From NCBI GenBank assembly GCA_902582235.1, contig CACHQX010000001.1, positions 16,768 through 80,767 of the forward strand: a DNA stretch of 64,000 bases. The letters run 5' to 3'. Under the pieces are notes generated by a model. That model was not told where the DNA came from. It did not search any database and worked only from the letters and a program-made list of their open reading frames with translations. Source of the stretch: an uncultured Pelagibacteraceae bacterium. GTDB lineage: Bacteria; Pseudomonadota; Alphaproteobacteria; Pelagibacterales; Pelagibacteraceae. Positions 1 to 10,558 of the stretch are shown piece by piece; positions within the stretch are counted from its first letter, which is position 1, and every line of letters starts with the position of its first letter. The position numbers and the translations under genes are program-made.

Positions 1-81
1 GAATTAACTTTCCAATTTTTCATATTTCAACCTTAAGATGAATATATAACCAAATTATGACAAAAGAGAACACTTATTTTT

Positions 82-1902
82 TTACTCAACAGTTACTGAT
101 TTAGCCAAATTTCTGGGTTTATCGATGTCATAACCTTTTTTTAATGCTGAGTAGTAGGCGAGTTTTTGTAGAGGAATAGTAACTAAAAAAGGAAACAAAT
201 CATCATTTGTATTTTCAACTTCAATAGTCTCCCATATATTTTCAGAATATACTTCATCTTTACTTTTATTTGTAATAAGTAAAACTTTTGCTCCCCTAGC
301 TATTACTTCCTGCATATTCGAAATTGTTTTTTTATAATGTTGATCTCTTGGGGCAATTACAACAACAGGCATTCCATCTTCAATTAGCGCTAATGGACCA
401 TGTTTCATTTCACCCGCTGGATATCCTTCAGCATGTACATATGCTAACTCTTTAAGTTTTAGTGCTCCTTCCAATGCTATTGGAAAAGAGTAGCCTCTTC
501 CTAAAAACATTGATCCTTTTGCATCAATGAATGAACTGCATATTGATTGTATTTTGTCTTCAGTCATTAAAGATTTTTTTACTAACTCAGCAAGACTAAA
601 TAATTTTTTAATTCTTATTAGATAATCTTTTTTACTGATATCTTTTCTTTTTTGAGCTAATTTTAAGCAAAGTATATATAAAACAAGCATTTGTCCCAAA
701 AAAGCTTTAGTTGATGCAACGCCAATTTCTGGTCCACAATGAATTGGTAAGACAAACTTAGAGTCTCTTGCAATTGAACTTTCAATCACATTGACAACTG
801 AACATGTTTTCATCTTATTTTTATTACAAAGATCTAAAGCTGCATAAGTATCAGCAGTTTCACCTGACTGAGAAACAAAAACATAAAGACAATCTTTTTT
901 AAATTTATTTTTTCTATAACGGAACTCTGAAGCTATATCTACACTAACATCAAAAGATGTTAATTGCTCAAACCAGTACTTTGCAATAATACATGAATGA
1001 TAAGCTGTACCACATCCTATCAAAGTTATAGAATTTATTTCTTTTTCTTTAAATGGAAAATTAAAAATATTTATATCTTTATTAATTTTGTCTATGTACT
1101 CGTTTACACAATTTTTAATGGTGTTTGGTTGTTCATCGATTTCTTTGGCCATGAAATGTTTATAATCACCCTTTTCATAATTTTGTTCATCAGAAGACAA
1201 AAGTAATATTTTCTTATTTATTTTTTTTCCACTCTGATTAAAAAATTCAACATTATCTTTTTTTATAATACAAAACTCACCATCATTGAGATATGAAATT
1301 TTATTTGTCATAGATTTTAAAGCATAAGAATCTGATCCTAAATAGTTTTCACCAGGGCCGTATCCAACAGCTAAAGGTGAGCCCCTTCTAGCACCAACTA
1401 TTAAATTTGGATTATCCTTAAAGATTATACCTAAGGCAAAACTACCATGAAGTTTTTTTAGAACTTTAATAATTGCATCTTTAAGATTATCTTTTTTTAA
1501 ATATTCAGTAATAAGATGAACAATAACTTCTGTATCCGTTTGGGACTTAAACTTATGTCCTTTATTTATTAAAAACTTTTTTAACAATGTTGAGTTTTCA
1601 ATTATTCCATTATGAACTATAGATACATTTTCTGAAGAATGTGGATGAGCGTTAATTGTGTTTGGAACACCGTGTGTTGCCCATCGTACATGTCCAATTC
1701 CAACATTTCCTGTTAACTTTGATTTTGAAACAGCATCTTCTAAACTTTCAACTCTACCCTCACATTTAACTTCTTTAATGAAGCCAGAGTCAATCGTTGC
1801 TATTCCCGCAGAGTCGTAACCTCTATATTCTAATTTTTTTAGCGAATTTATAATTGGTGATGAAACCAATTTGTTGCTTGTTATTCCAATAATTCCACAC
1901 AT
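82..1902 (-). CDS. glmS: glutamine--fructose-6-phosphate aminotransferase (isomerizing)
   Basis: 606 aa; N-terminal MCGIIGI Ntn amidotransferase start, HVRWATHG, SQSGETADT, C-terminal PRNLAKSVTVE. Confidence 0.98.
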   Translation of the reverse strand: MCGIIGITSNKLVSSPIINSLKKLEYRGYDSAGIATIDSGFIKEVKCEGRVESLEDAVSKSKLTGNVGIGHVRWATHGVPNTINAHPHSSENVSIVHNGIIENSTLLKKFLINKGHKFKSQTDTEVIVHLITEYLKKDNLKDAIIKVLKKLHGSFALGIIFKDNPNLIVGARRGSPLAVGYGPGENYLGSDSYALKSMTNKISYLNDGEFCIIKKDNVEFFNQSGKKINKKILLLSSDEQNYEKGDYKHFMAKEIDEQPNTIKNCVNEYIDKINKDINIFNFPFKEKEINSITLIGCGTAYHSCIIAKYWFEQLTSFDVSVDIASEFRYRKNKFKKDCLYVFVSQSGETADTYAALDLCNKNKMKTCSVVNVIESSIARDSKFVLPIHCGPEIGVASTKAFLGQMLVLYILCLKLAQKRKDISKKDYLIRIKKLFSLAELVKKSLMTEDKIQSICSSFIDAKGSMFLGRGYSFPIALEGALKLKELAYVHAEGYPAGEMKHGPLALIEDGMPVVVIAPRDQHYKKTISNMQEVIARGAKVLLITNKSKDEVYSENIWETIEVENTNDDLFPFLVTIPLQKLAYYSALKKGYDIDKPRNLAKSVTVE

Positions 1903-1905
1903 AAT

Positions 1906-2517
1906 TTATTTTTTTCTTTTATAATTTTTTACTTCAGTTTGTTTTGTTCTTGTTAATGCTAAAGAACCACTTTTTACATTTTGAGTTATTACAGAACTAG
2001 CGCCAACAATCGCTTTTTTTCCAATTTTAACAGGGGCAACTAACGATGTGTTTGATCCTATAAAAGCACCATCTTCAATTATTGTTTTACTTTTTTTAAC
2101 TCCATCGTAATTACAAGTAATTGTACCCGCGCCAATATTAGATTCTTTACCTACTGTTGCATCTCCAATATAAGTAAGGTGATTTGCTTTTGAATTCTTT
2201 TTCAGCCGAGATTTTTTAATTTCAACAAAGTTACCGACTTTTGAACCTTCTTCCAAAACAGTTCCGGGTCTTAAACGTGCGTATGGACCAATTGAAACAT
2301 TATTATCAACACTTACACCTTCAAGGTGTGAAAAGGCTAATATCTTAACATTATTTTTAATTTTTACTTTCGATCCAAAAACAACATATGGTTCGATTGT
2401 TACATTTTTTCCAATTTTAGTATCATTTGAAAAAAAAACAGTCTCAGGTGCAGTCATTTTTACACCCTGATTTAAAAATTTTTTTCTAAATTTATTTTGA
2501 ATATTAGTTTGTTTCAT
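1906..2517 (-). CDS. stand-alone GlmU-type left-handed beta-helix acetyltransferase domain
   Basis: 203 aa; [50 protein letters not shown] match the GlmU C-terminal domain; no N-terminal pyrophosphorylase domain. Confidence 0.88.
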   Translation of the reverse strand: MKQTNIQNKFRKKFLNQGVKMTAPETVFFSNDTKIGKNVTIEPYVVFGSKVKIKNNVKILAFSHLEGVSVDNNVSIGPYARLRPGTVLEEGSKVGNFVEIKKSRLKKNSKANHLTYIGDATVGKESNIGAGTITCNYDGVKKSKTIIEDGAFIGSNTSLVAPVKIGKKAIVGASSVITQNVKSGSLALTRTKQTEVKNYKRKK

Positions 2518-2588
2518 TGATTTTTTCTTATAGATAAGTATTTATGATAAAGAATTCACAAAATATTTCTTAATAATACTTTTTTAAA

Positions 2589-3278
2589 ATGAGTCAAAAA
2601 TTCACAGTTTTAGTAGATTTAGATGGAACCATAGTAGATACAGCTCCAGATCTAATGAATGCACATAATTATGTAATGAAAAAGTTTGGGTACGAAACAA
2701 AGACAACTGAGGAAATTAGAAACCTTGTTGGTAAAGGTGCTGGTGCTTTAATTGGAAGATCTATATGGGGAACAGCCAAAAAAGAATTTGGGAAAATATC
2801 AGATAAAAAAGTAAAAGATGAAATGGTAAAAGATTTTATAGATTACTATGGAAAAAATATTGTAAATGAAAGTAAGATTATTGATGGCGTGATAGAATTT
2901 TTGAAATGGTCAAAACAAAATGGTATTTCACTGGCAGTTTGTACTAATAAACAAGAACATTTAGCAATTGATTTATTAAAAAAAATAAAAATTTTTGACT
3001 ATTTTGAATATGTCGCTGGTAGTAATACTTTTGATTATTGCAAACCAGATCCTAGACATTTGACTTCTGTAATTGAAATTCTTCAAGGAGACATAAAAAA
3101 ATCCTTAATGATTGGTGATAGTGAAACGGACTCTGCTGCTGCTAACTCTGCAAACTTACCATTTATATTGCTCGAGGACGGATATACTGATAAAAAAGTA
3201 AGTGAAATACCTCATGATCACTTGGTAACCAACTTTCAGGGTATTGAGAAAATAGTTTCAAAATATTTGAATACTTAA
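2589..3278 (+). CDS. gph: HAD-superfamily phosphatase, phosphoglycolate phosphatase-like
   Basis: 229 aa; DLDGTIVDTAPD, CTNKQ, KPDPRH, IGDSETD motifs. Confidence 0.85.
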   Translation: MSQKFTVLVDLDGTIVDTAPDLMNAHNYVMKKFGYETKTTEEIRNLVGKGAGALIGRSIWGTAKKEFGKISDKKVKDEMVKDFIDYYGKNIVNESKIIDGVIEFLKWSKQNGISLAVCTNKQEHLAIDLLKKIKIFDYFEYVAGSNTFDYCKPDPRHLTSVIEILQGDIKKSLMIGDSETDSAAANSANLPFILLEDGYTDKKVSEIPHDHLVTNFQGIEKIVSKYLNT

Positions 3279-3312
3279 AATAAATGAAGTACTAAACTCA
3301 AGAAGGAACAAA

Positions 3313-4815
3313 TTGAAAATACATAAAGTAAAAGTTTTCGCATCAAAAGATAAACTAAGTAAAAAAAATCAACTTGCATGGAAAATTGCAGAAATTGCTA
3401 GTGATAATGCTAAATTAAATAAAGATGCAGTTGACATGGTGATAAACAGGATGATTGATAATGCATCTGTAGCTATCGCTTCGTTAAACAGAAAAGCTGT
3501 AATTACCTCAAGAGAGATGGCAATGAAACATTCAAGGCGTAATGGTGCTACTCTTTTTGGAATTAATTCAAAAAAGAAGTTTGATTGTGAATGGGCTGCC
3601 TGGTCCAATGGAACTGCTGTAAGAGAATTAGATTTCCACGATACTTTTTTAGCAGCAGACTATAGTCATCCAGGAGATAATATTCCTGCCTTAATGGCTG
3701 TTGCGCAACAAAAGAAAGTCTCCGGCTTAAATCTTATTAAGGGAATTATTACTGCATATGAGGTGCAAGTAAATCTCGTTAAAGGTATCTGTCTACATAA
3801 ACATAAAGTAGATCATATCGCCCATTTAGGTCCAAGTGTTGCAGCTGGTCTAGGAACAATGCTTAATTTAAAAACAGAAACAATCTATCAAGCTGTTCAA
3901 CAAGCATTGCATGTAACTATCTCAACAAGACAATCTAGAAAAGGAGAAATTTCTAGTTGGAAAGCTTTTGCTCCTGCGCATGCTGGAAAACTTGGTATAG
4001 AAGCAGTCGATAGAGCAATGAGAGGTGAAGGAGCACCAAGTCCAATTTATGAAGGAGAAGATAGTGTGATAGCAAGAATATTGGATGGAAAAAAAGCATT
4101 ATATAAAGTTCCACTTCCAAAAAAAAATCAGGAAAAAAAAGCTATTCTTGAAACTTATACAAAAGAATATTCAGCAGAATATCAAGCACAAGCACTTATA
4201 GACCTTGCGAAAAAATTAAATAAAAAAATAGACAATTTAAATGAAATAAAAAAAATAGATATATACACAAGTCATCATACTCATTATGTAATTGGAACAG
4301 GAGCAAACGATCCACAAAAAATGGATCCTAATGCAAGTAGAGAAACTTTAGATCACTCAATAATGTATATATTTGCTGTTGCTTTAGAGGACGCTGATTG
4401 GCATCACGTAAAATCATATAGCAAATCAAGAGCAAGAAAGAAAAGTACTATAAAGATATGGAGATCTATTAAAACTCATGAGGATAAAAAATGGACGAAA
4501 CGTTATCATGATCCAAACCCAAAAAATAAAGCTTTTGGGGCTAAAGTTATAGTCACATTAAAAAATAATAATAAAATTATTGAAGAACAAGGTGTAGCTG
4601 ATGCTCATCCTTATGGTTTAAGGCCGTTTAAAAGAGCTAACTATATTAAAAAATTTTTAACCTTAACTAAAGACATGATACCTAAGAAAGAGTCAGATAG
4701 ATTTCTTAGGGATATTCAAAACTTAAGAAAATTAAAGTCAAATCAATTACACAAATTAAATATTGAAATTAATAAAAGAAATATTAAAAAAAATAAAAAA
4801 ATTGGTATTTTTTAA
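3313..4815 (+). CDS. prpD: 2-methylcitrate dehydratase (MmgE/PrpD family)
   Basis: 500 aa MmgE/PrpD-like, TTG start; operon with prpB and prpC. Confidence 0.9.
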   Translation: MKIHKVKVFASKDKLSKKNQLAWKIAEIASDNAKLNKDAVDMVINRMIDNASVAIASLNRKAVITSREMAMKHSRRNGATLFGINSKKKFDCEWAAWSNGTAVRELDFHDTFLAADYSHPGDNIPALMAVAQQKKVSGLNLIKGIITAYEVQVNLVKGICLHKHKVDHIAHLGPSVAAGLGTMLNLKTETIYQAVQQALHVTISTRQSRKGEISSWKAFAPAHAGKLGIEAVDRAMRGEGAPSPIYEGEDSVIARILDGKKALYKVPLPKKNQEKKAILETYTKEYSAEYQAQALIDLAKKLNKKIDNLNEIKKIDIYTSHHTHYVIGTGANDPQKMDPNASRETLDHSIMYIFAVALEDADWHHVKSYSKSRARKKSTIKIWRSIKTHEDKKWTKRYHDPNPKNKAFGAKVIVTLKNNNKIIEEQGVADAHPYGLRPFKRANYIKKFLTLTKDMIPKKESDRFLRDIQNLRKLKSNQLHKLNIEINKRNIKKNKKIGIF

Positions 4816-5711
4816 TGCACTTTATTAAAAAAAAAATAAAAGAAAAAAGAAAAGATTTTGTTGATAAATTAAAAAGTGGAAAAATTTTAAGAGTTCCTGG
4901 TGCATACAACCCTTTAACTGCTAAAGTAATTGAAGAAATTGGCTATGATGCTGTTTATGTTTCGGGTGGTGTTATGTCTAATGACCTTGGTTACCCAGAT
5001 ATAGGTCTTACAACACTTGAAGATGTGAGTAATAGATCAAAACAAATAGCAAGAGTTACAAACTTACCTACAATTGTGGATATTGATACTGGTTTTAAGT
5101 CTTGCAAAAAAACTATTAAAACTTTTGAAAAATTTGGTGTGACAGCGGTACATATAGAAGACCAAGTTGAAAGAAAAAGATGTGGTCACCTTGATAACAA
5201 AGAGCTTATTTCTGTTAAAAAAATGGTAAAAAAAATTGAAGAGTGTGTCAAAGCCAGAAAAGATAAAAATTTTAAGATAATTGCCAGATCAGATGCAAAG
5301 AGTGTAGAGGGTATAGATAAGATGATTGATAGATGTAAAGCATATATCGACGCAGGAGCTGAAATAGTTTTCCCTGAAGCTTTAAAAGATAAAGATGAAT
5401 TTGAAAAAGTGAGGAAAAGTCTAAGTTCATATTTACTAGCAAACATGACAGAATTTGGAAAATCAGATCTTTTAGATTATAAAGAGCTAGAAAACCTGGG
5501 TTATAATATTGTTATTTATCCTGTTACAACTCAAAGATTGGCAATGAAAAGTGTGGAGGAAGGTTTGAAGAAAATTTTTGAAGAAGGACATCAAAAAAAC
5601 CTTATTGATAAAATGCAAACTAGAAGTAGATTGTATGACTTAGTAGATTATGAAAAATATAATGCTCTCGACAAAAAAATATATAATTTTAGCACAGATG
5701 GACATGATTAA
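4815..5711 (+). CDS. prpB: methylisocitrate lyase (PEP mutase/ICL family)
   Basis: 298 aa; YDAVYVSGGVMSNDLGYPDIGLTT, DIDTGF, IEDQVERKRCGH motifs. Confidence 0.93.
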   Translation: MHFIKKKIKEKRKDFVDKLKSGKILRVPGAYNPLTAKVIEEIGYDAVYVSGGVMSNDLGYPDIGLTTLEDVSNRSKQIARVTNLPTIVDIDTGFKSCKKTIKTFEKFGVTAVHIEDQVERKRCGHLDNKELISVKKMVKKIEECVKARKDKNFKIIARSDAKSVEGIDKMIDRCKAYIDAGAEIVFPEALKDKDEFEKVRKSLSSYLLANMTEFGKSDLLDYKELENLGYNIVIYPVTTQRLAMKSVEEGLKKIFEEGHQKNLIDKMQTRSRLYDLVDYEKYNALDKKIYNFSTDGHD

Positions 5712-6835
5712 TGACTGAAGATATTAAAAAAGGTTTACTTGGAATTGTGGTTGATGAGACGGAAGTTTCAAAAGTAATGCCAGAAATTAACTCTCTTACA
5801 TATAGGGGATATGCTGCACAAGACCTTTGTGCAAAATGTAAGTTTGAAGAAGTTGCATATCTAATTCTAAATGGAGAGTTACCTTCTGAAAAACAATTAA
5901 AAAATTTTGAAAAAGTTGAGAGAAAAGAGCGAAACCTATCAAAAACATTATTGGAAAGTATTAAGAATTTTCCTAAAAAATCACATCCTATGGATGTAGC
6001 TAGAACAGCAGTAAGTATTATGGGATTAGAAGATAAAGAGACAAAAGATAATTCTCCAGAGGCAAACTTGAGAAAGGTAATGCGAATTTTTGCTAAGACA
6101 CCTGTTGCTTTAGCAGCTTTCTATAGAATTAGAAAAGGGAAGAAAATCATTAAACCAAAAAGTAATTTGTCATTCTCTGAAAACTTTTTTTATATGTGTT
6201 TTGGAAAAGTTCCCGAAAAAGAAATTGTAAAAGCTTTTGATGTATCTCTTATATTATATGCTGAACATAGTTTTAATGTTTCTACATTTACTGCAAGAAC
6301 AATCACTAGTAGCTTGTCAGATATACATGGTGCAATTACTGGTGCTATTGCAAGTTTAAAAGGACCCTTACATGGTGGTGCAAATGAAGAGGTGATGCAT
6401 ATGATGAATAAGATTAAAAAACCAGAAAACGCATTAAATTGGATAAACAACGCTTTAGATCAAAAAGCTGTTGTAATGGGCTTTGGTCATAGGGTTTACA
6501 AAAGTGGCGACTCTAGAGTTCCAACCATGAGAGAGTATTTTTCTAAAGTTGCAAAAGTAAAAAAAGATAAAAAGTTTGAAAAAATTTACGACATTGTTGA
6601 AAAAGTGATGATTGAAAGAAAAAATATTCATCCTAATGTGGATTATCCTACTGGACCAACTTACCATTTAATGGGATTTGACACCGACTTTTTTACACCA
6701 ATTTTTGTAATTTCCAGAATAACTGGCTGGTCTGCGCACATTCTTGAGCAACATGCAGCAAATAAATTAATAAGACCACTTGCTAGCTATAAAGGAAGTA
6801 GCTATCGTAAAGTTGTTCCTATAAATCAAAGATAA
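5711..6835 (+). CDS. prpC: 2-methylcitrate synthase / citrate synthase family
   Basis: 374 aa; GPLHGGANEEVM, MGFGHRVYKSGDSR; 1-bp overlap with prpB. Confidence 0.93.
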   Translation: MTEDIKKGLLGIVVDETEVSKVMPEINSLTYRGYAAQDLCAKCKFEEVAYLILNGELPSEKQLKNFEKVERKERNLSKTLLESIKNFPKKSHPMDVARTAVSIMGLEDKETKDNSPEANLRKVMRIFAKTPVALAAFYRIRKGKKIIKPKSNLSFSENFFYMCFGKVPEKEIVKAFDVSLILYAEHSFNVSTFTARTITSSLSDIHGAITGAIASLKGPLHGGANEEVMHMMNKIKKPENALNWINNALDQKAVVMGFGHRVYKSGDSRVPTMREYFSKVAKVKKDKKFEKIYDIVEKVMIERKNIHPNVDYPTGPTYHLMGFDTDFFTPIFVISRITGWSAHILEQHAANKLIRPLASYKGSSYRKVVPINQR

Positions 6836-7462
6836 CTAATTAAAATTAAATTTTGCAAATCGTTCATGGACGATTTCATATTTTATTTTATTTTCATCAG
6901 AAAATTCTTTAATTGCTTGTCTTACTCCTAAAGCCTGACTTAAGTTAAGATCATCACATAGTATTGTTCCTTTATTTTTCAAAAGTCTATGACTATGAAC
7001 TAAATCATTTTTAACAGTATTATATTCATGACCACCATCAATAAATATAAAATCTACTTTTTCGAGTTCGATATTTTTTAATACTTCGTTTGAGTTTCCT
7101 TTTAAGAGAGTTATATTTTTTTTAAATTTAGAAAGTAAGTCTTCTACAGCTTCTAAGCTATAAGGGTTTTGTTTTTTTATAAATTTAAAATAAAAATTTT
7201 TTAGAGGATTATTAAAAGTTTTCACTGGAGCAACTTCATCTTTGTATTCATCTCCCTCATCAAAAATATCTATACCTGTATAACTAAAATTTGGTCCATG
7301 ATTTTTATTCATAAGCTCGCAGACATTTCTGGCTGTTACACCGTGGAATACACCAATTTCTAAAAAAGATTTAGGATTATTTTTTTGAATCTCTTCTAAG
7401 AAGAGATCCCCAATATTTTTTTGTTTAAGGCTTGTTTTTCTAAAGTACTTTTTATATTTCAA
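6836..7462 (-). CDS. class I SAM-dependent methyltransferase (Methyltransf_24/CmcI-like)
   Basis: 208 aa; FLEIGVFHGVTARN, FIFIDGGHEY motifs. Confidence 0.75.
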   Translation of the reverse strand: MKYKKYFRKTSLKQKNIGDLFLEEIQKNNPKSFLEIGVFHGVTARNVCELMNKNHGPNFSYTGIDIFDEGDEYKDEVAPVKTFNNPLKNFYFKFIKKQNPYSLEAVEDLLSKFKKNITLLKGNSNEVLKNIELEKVDFIFIDGGHEYNTVKNDLVHSHRLLKNKGTILCDDLNLSQALGVRQAIKEFSDENKIKYEIVHERFAKFNFN

Positions 7463-7464
7463 TT

Positions 7465-8484
7465 TTATGAAAAAGCTTCAGTCCAATTTCCTTGTGTAGA
7501 TGCTTTTGAATACTCTGTAGCTCTTCCCTCAAAAAAGTTCATGTGCTCGACAGCATTCAACATAGTATCAAGCCAAGTAAGCGGATTTTTTTCTACATCA
7601 TAAATTGGCTCAAGACCTAACTGAACCAGTCTTCTGTTTCCAATAAATCTAATATAGTCCTTAACCTCTTGAGCTGTAAGACCTTTCATTGGTCCCATTT
7701 CAAAAGCTAAATCTATAAATGCATCCTCATGCTCTACAATTGTTCTACATGCATCATAAATTTCTTTTTTAAGCTTCGGAGTCCAGATCTCAGGATTTTC
7801 TTTTATAAATTCTTTGAAAATTCTGATCATTGAATTACAGTGAAGAGTTTCATCTCTTACTGACCAAGTAACTATCTGCCCCATACCCTTAAGTTTATTG
7901 TGTCTTGGAAAGTTTAATAAAATTGCAAAACTCGCAAATAATTGTAGACCTTCTGTAAAAGCACTAAATACAGCAACTGTTTTTGCGATATCTTCTTTTG
8001 AGTTAACATTAAAACCTTGCATGTAATCATACTTATCTTTCATCTCTTTATACTTCATGAAAGCTGAATACTCTGACTCAGGCATTCCAATAGTGTCTAA
8101 TAAATGTGAATAAGCAGCCACATGAACTGTTTCCATTGCAGCAAAAGCCGTCATCATCATTAAAACTTCTGTTGGTTTAAATACTGTTGTGTAGTGTCTT
8201 AAATAACAGTTATTTACTTCAACATCTGCTTGAGTAAAAAATCTAAAGATTTGTGTTACTAAATTTTTTTCAGGTTCTGATAAATTTTTCTGCCAATCTC
8301 TAACATCATCTCCTAATGGCACTTCCTCTGGTAACCAGTGTATTCTTTGTTGCGTTAACCAAGCATCATAACACCATGGATATCTGAATGGCTTATAGAC
8401 AGGATTTTCTACTAATAATCCCATTTTTTTTGGTTGAATGATTTTTCCTTTTTTCTCTTTTTTTACTACTGACATGATAGACAC
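7465..8484 (-). CDS. nrdB: ribonucleotide reductase class I, beta subunit
   Basis: 339 aa; metal ligands in TQADVEV, AMETVHVAAY (with radical Tyr), FTEGLQ, RDETLH. Confidence 0.96.
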   Translation of the reverse strand: MSIMSVVKKEKKGKIIQPKKMGLLVENPVYKPFRYPWCYDAWLTQQRIHWLPEEVPLGDDVRDWQKNLSEPEKNLVTQIFRFFTQADVEVNNCYLRHYTTVFKPTEVLMMMTAFAAMETVHVAAYSHLLDTIGMPESEYSAFMKYKEMKDKYDYMQGFNVNSKEDIAKTVAVFSAFTEGLQLFASFAILLNFPRHNKLKGMGQIVTWSVRDETLHCNSMIRIFKEFIKENPEIWTPKLKKEIYDACRTIVEHEDAFIDLAFEMGPMKGLTAQEVKDYIRFIGNRRLVQLGLEPIYDVEKNPLTWLDTMLNAVEHMNFFEGRATEYSKASTQGNWTEAFS

Positions 8485-10403
8485 TCCTCGTATTTGTTTT
8501 CGTCGGTTTCTTGTTGTTTTGATTTATAAACATTCGCAGTAATGTCGGTTGATCTCGCATCATTAACATTTTCCGCTCTTTGTATTGATTTAGACCTGCA
8601 ATAATAAAGACTCTTCAATCCTTTTTTCCAAGCTTGGAAATGAATTTGATGAAGATCTCTTTTATGAACATCTGCAGGTAAAAATAAGTTAATAGATTGT
8701 GCTTGAGAAATATGTGGAGTTCTATCCGCACTTAAGTCAACAAGCCATCTCTGATCCAATTCAAAAGCTGTTTTAAAAACATCTTTTTCTTCTTGTGTTA
8801 AAAAATCTAAATGTGATACAGAGCCTTGGTTAGTCGTAATTGTTGACCAAGTTTCATCTGTATCTTTTCCATGTTTTTCTAATAATTTTCTTAAGTATTT
8901 ATTTCTGACATTAAAAGATCCAGAAAGAGTTTTGTGGGTGTAACTATTTGCTGCAATTGGTTCGACTCCAGGGGAAGTTCCACCGCAAATAATTGAAATT
9001 GAAGCAGTTGGAGCAATCGCAGTTTTATTTGAAAATCTTTCTTTAAAACCATATTCAGCTGCATCAGGACATGCTCCTCTTTCTTCTGCTAAATCTTTTG
9101 AGGATTTGTCAACTTTCTTTTGAATATTTTCAAAAATCTTTTTGTTCCAAACTTTGCTCATTACTGACTCAAGAGGTATCATTTTTTTCTGATAATATGA
9201 GTGAAGACCCATAACCCCTAAGCCTACACTACGTTCTTTTGCAGCTGAATATGTTGCATCACTAAATTCTTCTGGCGCATTGTTAATAAAGTCAGTCAGG
9301 ACATTATCTAAAAATCTCATTACATCATCTATAAAGCTTTCATCGTCTTTCCATTCATCGTATTTTTCAATATTTAATGAAGATAAACAACAAACAGCAG
9401 TTCTATCTCTGCCCTCTTTATCAATACCTGTTGGAAGAGTAATCTCACTACACAAATTGGATGTTTTAACTGTTAAGCCAGCTAACTTATGATGTTGAGG
9501 TATTTGTCTATTAACTGTATCAATAAAAATTATGTAAGGTTCACCGGTTTCAACTCTTGCAGTTAATAATCTGATCCATAAATTTCTAGCTGAAACGGTT
9601 GATTGCACAGATCCATTTTTTGGACTCTTAAGTGCCCATTGTTCATCAAGTTCAACCGCTCTCATGAAAGCATCTGAAACAAGAACACCATGATGTAGGT
9701 TAAGAGCTTTTCTATTTGGATCTCCACCAGTAGGTCTTCTCATTTCAATAAATTCTTCAATCTCTGGATGATCAATAGGTAAATAACAAGCAGCAGAACC
9801 TCTTCTTAACGAACCTTGACTGATTGCCATTGTTAAAGAGTCCATAACTTTTATGAAAGGAATTATTCCGGAAGTTTTTCCAACTCTTCCAATTTTTTCA
9901 CCAATAGATCTAAGATTTCCCCAGTAACTTCCAATACCACCACCTCTAGCAGCTAACCAAACATTTTCACTCCAAAGACCCAAGATACCATTTAAACTAT
10001 CACTCGCTTCATTTAAGAAACATGATATTGGCAAGCCTCTTGTAGTTCCCCCGTTAGATAGAACTGGTGTTGCAGGCATGAACCAAAGATTACTAATATA
10101 ATTGTATAGTCTTTGTGCGTGTAAATTATCATCTGCATAATGACTTGCTACTCTTGCAAATAAGTCTTGGAAAGATTCATTCTCTCCTAAATATCTATCG
10201 CTAAGTGTTGCTTTACCGAAATCTGTTAGATTTTCATCTCTACTTCTATCAATCTTTATTGTAATACCTCTGGAGTTTTGAAATAGCTCTGTATTATTGT
10301 TTAAAGAGAATAAATCTGGACCTTTGGTCTTAGTCTTCTGATCAACCTGAGGTTTAAATTCAGAGACAGCTTTCTTTATTGCCTGAGACAAGACTTTGTT
10401 CAT
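8466..10403 (-). CDS. nrdA: ribonucleotide reductase class I, alpha subunit
   Basis: 645 aa; PATPVLSNGGT, RGSAACYLPIDHPEIEEFIEMRRPTGGDPNR, C-terminal EECLSCQ; overlaps nrdB by 19 bp. Confidence 0.96.
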   Translation of the reverse strand: MNKVLSQAIKKAVSEFKPQVDQKTKTKGPDLFSLNNNTELFQNSRGITIKIDRSRDENLTDFGKATLSDRYLGENESFQDLFARVASHYADDNLHAQRLYNYISNLWFMPATPVLSNGGTTRGLPISCFLNEASDSLNGILGLWSENVWLAARGGGIGSYWGNLRSIGEKIGRVGKTSGIIPFIKVMDSLTMAISQGSLRRGSAACYLPIDHPEIEEFIEMRRPTGGDPNRKALNLHHGVLVSDAFMRAVELDEQWALKSPKNGSVQSTVSARNLWIRLLTARVETGEPYIIFIDTVNRQIPQHHKLAGLTVKTSNLCSEITLPTGIDKEGRDRTAVCCLSSLNIEKYDEWKDDESFIDDVMRFLDNVLTDFINNAPEEFSDATYSAAKERSVGLGVMGLHSYYQKKMIPLESVMSKVWNKKIFENIQKKVDKSSKDLAEERGACPDAAEYGFKERFSNKTAIAPTASISIICGGTSPGVEPIAANSYTHKTLSGSFNVRNKYLRKLLEKHGKDTDETWSTITTNQGSVSHLDFLTQEEKDVFKTAFELDQRWLVDLSADRTPHISQAQSINLFLPADVHKRDLHQIHFQAWKKGLKSLYYCRSKSIQRAENVNDARSTDITANVYKSKQQETDENKYEECLSCQ

Positions 10404-10437
10404 TATACTCCCTTTTTAACACTATTTGTTAGTAAAA

Positions 10438-10453
10438 CAACTATATGTTGTGT
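10438..10453. promoter_or_regulatory. candidate NrdR box 1
   Basis: CAACTATATGTTGTGT, close to NrdR consensus acaCwAtATaTwGtgt, just upstream of nrdA start. Confidence 0.72.
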
Positions 10454-10468
10454 GCAGATTTCTTAATT

Positions 10469-10484
10469 ACACTATATAAATTAA
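10469..10484. promoter_or_regulatory. candidate NrdR box 2 (left half-site strong, right half degenerate)
   Basis: ACACTATATAAATTAA, starting exactly 31 bp from box 1, the usual spacing for paired NrdR boxes. Confidence 0.6.
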
Positions 10485-10558
10485 AAATCAACAGAACATT
10501 TATAGAACATAAAAAAAATAGTTCAATAAAAAAATCAAAAAAATGTACATATATCAAC

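Noticed and set aside
10445-10558. N-terminal 38 residues of the 519-aa phosphomutase ORF
   Set aside because: Overlaps the NrdR-like region; homology and better start are at the ATG at 10559.
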